The notes under the pieces are model-generated. The model ran no database searches. It was not told where the DNA came from and saw only the letters and a list, made by a program, of their open reading frames with translations. DNA of 64,000 nucleotides. It comes from Bos javanicus. Taxonomy: Eukaryota > Chordata > Mammalia > Artiodactyla > Bovidae. The first letter of the stretch is position 1. The number at the start of each line of letters is the position of its first letter. The translations under genes and the position numbers were made by a program. Location of the stretch: assembly GCF_032452875.1 (NCBI RefSeq), contig NW_026893640.1:558001-622000 (forward strand), in the 5' to 3' direction. Shown here one piece after another: positions 57,745-64,000 of the stretch.

Positions 57745-58902
57745 GAGGCACATGATCAGTGTATGATAGCAAACATGATCAGCGCATGATCAGTCACATG
57801 ATCAGCGCCATTAAGTCACGTGATCACTACATGATAGTCATGTGATCAGTCCATGCTCAGTCACGGTATCAGTGCATGATCAGCCACGTGATCAGTGCAT
57901 GATCTGTCACATGATTAGTGTATGATCATCCACGTGATCAGTGCATGGGCAGTCATGTGATCAGTGCATGATATAGACGTGATCAGTGCATGATCAGTCT
58001 CGTGATCAGTGCATGATAGCCACGTGATCAGTGCATGATCAGTCACCTGATGGGTGTATGATCATTCACGTGACCTGTACATGGTAGCTACATGATCATT
58101 GCATGATCAGCCACGTGAGTAGTGCATGATAGCCACGTGATCAGTGCATGATCAGTCACGTGATCAGTGCATGATCAGTCATGTGACCAGTACATGGTAG
58201 CTGCGTGATCATGCATGATCAGCCACGTGAGCAGTGCATGATAGCCACGTGATCAGTGCATGATCAGACACGTGATCAGTGCATGATCAGTCACGTGATC
58301 AGTGCATGATCAGTCACGTGATCAGTGCATGACCAGGCACGTGATCAGTGTATGTCAGCCACGTGATCAGTGCATGATAGCCACGTGATCAGTGCATGAT
58401 CAGTCACGTGATCAGTGCATGATCAGTCACGTGATCAGTGCATGATCAGCCACGTGATCAGTGCATGATCAGCCACGTGATCAGTGCATGATCAATTACG
58501 TGATCAGTGCATGATCAGTCACGTGACCAGTACATGGTAGCTACGTGATCATTGCATGATCAGCCACGTGATCAGTGCATGATAGCCACGTGATCAGTGC
58601 ATGATCAGCCACGTGATCAGTGCATGATCAGTCACGTGATCAGTGCATGATCAGTCACGTGATCAGTGCATGATCATCCACGTGATCAGTGCATGTGGAG
58701 TCATGTAGTCAGTGCATGATAGCCACGTGATCAGTGCATGATCAGTCCCGTGATCAGTGTATGATCAGCCACGTGATCAGTGCATGATAGCCACGTGATC
58801 AGTGCATGATCAGTCACGTGATCAGTGCATGATCAGTCACGTGATCAGTGTGTGATCAGCCACGTGAACAGTGCATGCTCAGTCACGTGATCAGGGCCTG
58901 CT
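57745..58902 (+). repeat. 23-bp array, A to B, fullest A half (51 units)
   Basis: Nearly complete A series: GCGCCATTAAG, GATCTGTCACATG, ATATAGACGTG, CACCTGATGGG, ACCTGTACATGG, GAGTAGTGC, AGACACGTG, GACCAGGCACG near 58331, CAATTACG, GGTAGCTACG and TGTGGAGTCATG near 58694, then the B left flank. A half length 1,386 bp. Confidence 0.92.
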
Positions 58903-59126
58903 GAGCTGCGTGATTACTGTCTGCTCATCTGCTTGACAATTGCCAGCTGAGCTGCACGATTCCTGCCTGTCATCTGCTTGACAATTGCCACCTGTGCTGC
59001 GTAATTCCTGCCTGCTCATCTACTTGATTATTGCCAGCTGAGCAGCATGATTTCTCAGAGCTGAGTTCCATGATTATAGCCTGCTGACTGATTCCTGCCT
59101 ACTCAGCTCTATGTTCATTGCCTCCA
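58903..59126 (+). repeat. Type B block, consensus (224 bp)
   Basis: Matches the block at 56519. The right flank reads GTGTATGACACC. Confidence 0.93.
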
Positions 59127-60167
59127 GAGGCACATGATCAGTGTATGACACCAAACATGATCAGCACATGATCAGTCACATGATCAATGCATGATAAGCC
59201 ACGTGATCAGTGCATGATCAATTATGTGATCAGTGCATGATCAGTCATGTGACCAGTGCATGGTAGCTGCGTGATCAGTGCATGATCAGCCACGTGATCA
59301 GTGCATGATCAGTCACGTGATCAGTGCATGATCAGTCACGTGATATGTGTGTGATCAGCCACGTGATCAGTGCATGATATCCACGTGATCAGTGCATGAT
59401 AGCCACGTGATCAGTGCATGATCAGTCACGTGATCAGTGCATGATCAGTCACGTGATACGTGTGTGATCAGCCACGTGATCAGTGCATGATCAGCCACGT
59501 GATCAGTGCATGATCAGTTACGTGATCAGTGCATGATCAGTCACGTGACCAGTACATGGTATCGTGATCATTGCATGATCAGCCACGTGATCAGTGCATG
59601 ATAGCCACGTGATCAGTGCATGATCAGCCACGTGATCAGTGCATGATCAGTCACGTGATCGTGCATGATCAGCCACGTGATCAGTGCATGATAGCCACGT
59701 GATCAGTGCATGATCAGCCACGTGATCAGTGCATGATCAGCCACGTGATCAGTGCATGATCAGTCACGTGATCATGTGTGATCAGCCACGTGATCAGTGC
59801 ATGATAGCCACGTGATGTGTGCATGATCAGTTACGTGAGCAGTGTATGATCAGCCACGTGATCAGTGCATGAGTGCCACGTGATCAGTGCATGATATGTC
59901 ACGTGACAGTGTGTGATCAGCCACGTGATCAGTGCATGTTCAGCCACGTGATCAGTGCATGATAGCCACGTGATCAGTGCATGATCAGTTACGTGAGCAG
60001 TGTATGATCAGCCACGTGATCAGTGCATGGTCAGACACGTGAACAGTGTATGATCAGCCACGTGATCAGTGCATGATATCCACGTGATCAGTGCATGATC
60101 ATCACGTGATCAGTGTATGATCAGCCACGTGAACAGTGCATGCTCAGTCACGTGATCAGGGCCTGCT
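59127..60167 (+). repeat. 23-bp array, B to A (46 units)
   Basis: B right flank, GATATGTGTGTG near 59343, ATATCCACG near 59385, GATACGTGTGTG near 59456, a short unit GGTATCGTG near 59557, then GAGTGCCACG near 59871 and the A left flank. B half length 1,265 bp. Confidence 0.9.
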
Positions 60168-60395
60168 GAGCTGCGTGATTACTGTCTGCTCATCTGCTTG
60201 ACAATTGCCAGCTGAGCTGCATGATTCCTGCCTGTCATCTGCTTGACAATTGCCAGCTGTGCTGCGTAATTCCTGCCTGCTCAGCTGCTTGATTATTGCC
60301 AGCTGAGCAGCATGATTCCTCACACCTGAGTTCCATGATTATTGCCTGCTGACTGTTTGATTCGTGCCTACTCAGCTCTTTGTTTATTGCCTCCA
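60168..60395 (+). repeat. Type A block (228 bp)
   Basis: Consensus A except GCTGCATG in module 2, a CpG-to-CpA change shared with several copies. Confidence 0.93.
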
Positions 60396-63300
60396 GAGGC
60401 ACATGATCAGTGTATGATAGCAAACATGATCAGCGCATGATCAGTCACATGATCAGCGCCATTAAGTCACGTGATCACTACATGATAGTCATGTGATCAG
60501 TCCATGCTCAGTCACGGTATCAGTGCATGATCAGCCACGTGATCAGTGCATGATCAGCCACGTGATCAGTTCATGATAGCCATGTGATCAGTGCATGATC
60601 AGTCACGTGATCAGTGCATGATCAGGCAGGTGATCAGTGCATGATCAGCCACGTGATCAGTGCATGATCAGTCACCTGATGGGTGTATGATCAGTCACGT
60701 GACCAGTACATGGTAGCTACATGATCATTGCATGATCAGCCACGTGATAGTGCATGATAGCCACGTGATCAGTGCATGATCAGTCACGTGATCAGTGCAT
60801 GATCAGTCATGTGATCAGTGCATGATCAGGCACGTGATCAGTGCATGATCAGCCACGTGATCAGTGCATGATAGCCACGTGATCAGTGCATGATCAGTCA
60901 CGTGATCAGTGCATGATCAGTCACGTGATCAGTGCATGATCAGCCACGTGATCAGTGCATGATCAGCCACGTGATCAGTGCATGATCAGTCACGTGATCA
61001 GTGCATGATCAGTCACGTGATCAGTGCATGATCAGTCACGTGATCAGTGCATGATAGCTACGTGATCAGTGCATGATCAGCCACGTGATCAGTGCATGAT
61101 AGCCACGTGATCAGTGCATGATCAGCCACGTGATCAGTGCATGATCAGCCACGTGATCAGTGCATGATCAGCCACGTGATCAGTGCATGATCAGTCACGT
61201 GATCAGTGCATGATCAGTCACGTGATCAGTGTGTGATCAGCCACGTGATCAGTGCATGATATCCACGTGATCAGTGCATGATAGCCACGTGATCAGTGCA
61301 TGATCAGTCACGTGATCAGTGCATGATCAGTCACGTGATCAGTGTGTGATCAGCCACGTGATCAGTGCATGATCAGCCACGTGATCAGTGCATGATCAGT
61401 TACGTGATCAGTGCATGATCAGTCACGTGATCAGTGCATGATCAGCCACGTGATCAGTGCATGATCAGCCACGTGATCAGTGCATGATAGCCACGTGATC
61501 AGTGCATGATCAGTCACGTGATCAGTGCATGATCAGCCACGTGATCAGTGCATGATATCCACGTGATCAGTGCATGATCAGCCACGTGATCAGTGCATGA
61601 TAGCCACGTGATCAGTGCATGATCAGTCACGTGATCATGTGTGATCAGCCACGTGATCAGTGCATGATAGCCACGTGATCAGTGCATGATCAGTTACGTG
61701 ATCAGTGCATGATCAGCCACGTGATCAGTGCATGAGTGCCACGTGATCAGTGCATGATAGTCACGTGACAGTGTGTGATCAGCCACGTGATCAGTGCATG
61801 ATCAGCCACGTGATCAGTGCATGATAGCCACGTGATCAGTGCATGATCAGTCACGTGATCAGTGTGTGATCAGCCACGTGATCAGTGCATGATAGCCACG
61901 TGATCAGTGCATGATAGCCACGTGATCAGTGCATGATCAGTCACGTGATCGTGTGTGATCAGCCACGTGATCAGTGCATGATGAGCCACGTGATCAGTGC
62001 ATGATCATTACGTGATCAGTGCATGATCAGTCACGTGACCAGTACATGGTTGCTACGTGATCATTGCATGATCAGCCACGTGAGCAGTGCATGATAGCCA
62101 CGTGATCAGTGCATGATCAGTCACGTGATCAGTGCATGATCAGTCACGTGATCAGTGCATGATCATTTACGTGATCAGTGCATGATCAGTCACGTGACCA
62201 GTATATGGTACGTGATCATTGCATGATCAGCCACGTGAGCAGTGCATGATAGCCACGTGATGTGTGCATGATCAGTTACGTGATCAGTGTATGATCAGCC
62301 ACGTGATCAGTGCATGAGTGCCACGTGATCAGTGCATGATCAGTCACGTGACAGTGCATGATCAGCCACGTGATCAGTGCATGATCAGCCACGTGATCAG
62401 TGCATGATAGCCACGTGATCAGTGCATGATCAGTTACGTGATCAGTGCATGATCAGCCACGTGATCAGTGCATGATCAGACACGTGATCAGTGTATGATC
62501 AGCCACGTGATCAGTGCATGATATCCACGTGATCAGTGCATGATCAGTCACGTGATCAGTGCATGATCAGTCACGTGATCAGTGCATGATCAGCCACGTG
62601 ATCAGTGCATGATGAGTCACGTGATCAGTGCATGATCAGTCACGTGATCAGTGCATGATCAGCCACGTGATCAGTGCATGATTGCCACGTGATCAGTGCA
62701 TGATCAGTCACGTGATCAGTGCATGATCAGTCACGTGATCAGTGCATGATCAGCCACGTGATCAGTGCATGATAGCCACGTGATCAGTGCATGATCAGTC
62801 ACGTGATCAGTACATGATAGCTGCGTGATCAGTGCATGATCAGCCACGTGATCAGTGCATGATAGCCACGTGATCAGTGCATGATCAGTCACATGATCAG
62901 TGTATGATCATCCACGTGATCAGTGCATGATCAGTCATGTGATCAGTGCATGATATAGACGTGATCAGTGCATGATCAGTCACGTGATCAGTGCATGATA
63001 GCCACGTGATCAGTGCATGATCAGTCACCTGATCAGTGCATGATCATTCACGTGACCTGTACATGGTAGCTACATGATCATTGCATGATCAGCCACGTGA
63101 TAGTGCATGATAGCCACGTGATCAGTGCATGATCAGTCACGTGATCAGTGCATGATCAGTCATGTGACCAGTACATGGTAGCTGCGTGATCATGCATGAT
63201 CAGCCACGTGATCAGTGCATGATAGCCACGTGATCAGTGCATGATCAGTCACGTGATCAGTGCATGATCAGTCACGTGATCAGTGCATGATCAGCCACGT

Positions 63301-63858
63301 GATCAGTGCATGATCAGCCACGTGATCAGTGCATGATCAGCCACGTGATCAGTGCATGATAGCCACGTGATCAGTGCATGATCAGTCACGTGATCAGTGC
63401 ATGATCAGCCACGTGATCAGTGCATGATCAGCCACGTGATCAGTGCATGATCAATTACGTGATCAGTGCATGATCAGTCACGTGACCAGTACATGGTAGC
63501 TACGTGATCATTGCATGATCAGCCACGTGAGCAGTGCATGATAGCCACGTGATCAGTGCATGATCAGCCACGTGATCAGTGCATGATCAGTCACGTGATC
63601 AGTGCATGATCAGTCACGTGATCAGTGCATGATCAGCCACGTGATCAGTGCATGTCAGTCATGTGTCAGTGCATGATAGCCCGTGATCAGTGCATGATCA
63701 GTCCCGTGATCAGTGCATGATCAGCCACGTGATCAGTGCATGATCAGCCACGTGATCAGTGCATGATAGTCACGTGATCAGTGCATGATCAGTCACGTGA
63801 TCAGTGTGTGATCAGCCACGTGAACAGTGCATGCTCAGTCACGTGATCAGGGCCTGCT
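60396..63858 (+). repeat. Long 23-bp array, A to B (152 units)
   Basis: Second form of A right flank to about 60.83 kb (CAGTTCATGATAGCC near 60567, CAGGCAGGTG near 60623). It is then uniform, with a full B-to-A marker series lacking its block (GAGTGCCACG near 61733, GATCGTGTGTG near 61948, GAGTGCCACG near 62315) and an A right flank without block at 62.9-63.2 kb. A whole B and A block pair appears to have been replaced by array. Confidence 0.9.
62905..63195 (+). repeat. Orphan A right-flank segment without a block
   Basis: GTGTATGATCATCCACG near 62901, AGTCATGTG near 62933, ATATAGACGTG near 62951, CACCTGATCAG near 63027, CATTCACGTGACCTG near 63044, GGTAGCTACATG near 63065 and CATGTGACCAGTACATGG near 63161 reproduce the A series closely. 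They match the orphan at 50082 in the same consensus-directed changes. Confidence 0.8.
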
Positions 63859-64000
63859 GAGCTGCGTGATTACTGTCTGCTCATCTGCTTGACAATTGCC
63901 AGCTGAGCTGCACGATTCCTGCCTGTCATCTGCTTGACAATTGCCACCTGTGCTGCGTAATTCCTGCCTGCTCATCTGCTTGATTATTGCCAGCTGAGCA
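63859..64000 (+). repeat. Type B-like block, cut by window end
   Basis: Modules 1-3 and the first bases of module 4 are present. CACCTGTG at junction 2-3 and the B left flank indicate B; ATCTGCTTG in module 3 is shared with hybrid copies. Modules 4-5 lie beyond the window. Confidence 0.88.

Larger units (their letters stand above)
1..64000 (+). repeat. Hierarchical 23-bp satellite array spanning the whole window
   Basis: Every part of the window can be read as copies of one 23-bp unit: half-unit GATCAGTCACGT followed by half-unit GATCAGTGCAT, with frequent GATCAGCC (23 bp) and GATAGCC (22 bp) variants. All copies run in the same orientation and I found no inversion. By length, excluding the diverged blocks, about 2,400 units are present. 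The unit is about 48 percent GC, contains one CpG (inside CACGTG) and two TGATCA palindromes. Array stretches alternate with about 225-bp blocks of diverged units. No single-copy sequence is seen. The origin is inferred to be a eukaryotic satellite or macrosatellite; I do not recognise it as a named family. Confidence 0.97.

Noticed and set aside
1..64000. CRISPR array
   Set aside because: Repeats are directly adjacent 22-23-bp units with no unique spacers, and no cas-like genes are present.
1..64000. Bacterial GATC cluster (Dam/SeqA-type origin region)
   Set aside because: GATC density is a property of the repeat unit. There are no bacterial genes, no DnaA boxes recognised and no coding sequence in 64 kb, so a bacterial replicon is very unlikely.
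1..64000. CENP-B box or telomeric repeat tracts
   Set aside because: I looked for the CENP-B-type core (TTCG...CGGG) and for TTAGGG-like runs on both strands and saw neither.

Overview
The whole 64 kb window is one tandem-repeat (satellite) locus. I find no supportable protein-coding gene, tRNA, rRNA, transposon or CRISPR array. The basic unit is 23 bp, made of two related halves, GATCAGTCACGT (12 bp) and GATCAGTGCAT (11 bp). It recurs head-to-tail in a single orientation from end to end. Common variants are GATCAGCC-type (23 bp), GATAGCC-type (22 bp) and TACGTG/TGCGTG-type units beginning GGTAGCT or GATAGCT. A satellite of this length with nested periodicities points to a eukaryotic nuclear genome. 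Species, chromosome and centromeric, subtelomeric or sex-linked location cannot be read from the sequence.

The organisation is hierarchical. Level 1 is an 11/12-bp half-unit and level 2 is the 23-bp unit. At level 3, ordered groups of 5 or 8 units (113 and 181-182 bp) recur at 7.34-7.93, 34.94-35.31 and 42.20-42.56 kb. At level 4, 40 complete and 2 cut-off blocks of about 225 bp break up the array. Each block is built from 45-46-bp modules that are themselves two strongly diverged 23-bp units in register. At level 5, the blocks fall into two types, A (228 bp, five modules) and B (224 bp, lacking 4 bp in module 5). Each type has its own ordered left and right flanking variants. Alternating A and B halves make a dimeric higher-order repeat of about 2.3-2.65 kb, clearest at 51-64 kb. 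Elsewhere the order is disturbed by A-A and B-B neighbours, hybrid blocks, module losses and gains, and block-free stretches.

Region by region: 0-14 kb has mostly clean arrays with an 862-bp tandem duplication at 8.3-9.7 kb. From 14 to 34 kb the array is older and diverged, with many private substitutions and two long-range duplications (20.2-22.1 kb with 27.5-29.5 kb; 15.9-17.2 kb with 29.7-31.4 kb). From 34 to 51 kb the array is highly uniform, with a scrambled patch at 42.65-42.90 kb and a 6.75-kb block-free run at 44.3-51.1 kb. From 51 to 64 kb the A/B alternation is regular.

Functionally, nothing encodes a product. The canonical unit carries one palindromic E-box octamer TCACGTGA (or CCACGTGA) holding the unit's only CpG, plus two TGATCA palindromes spaced 11-12 bp apart. 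The locus is therefore a potential sink of roughly two thousand bHLH-type sites that would be sensitive to CpG methylation. The diverged blocks lose CACGTG and carry CAGCTG instead. Recurrent short reading frames on the minus strand of A blocks begin with TTG, lack an upstream ATG and vary in sequence, so they are treated as by-products of the repeat.
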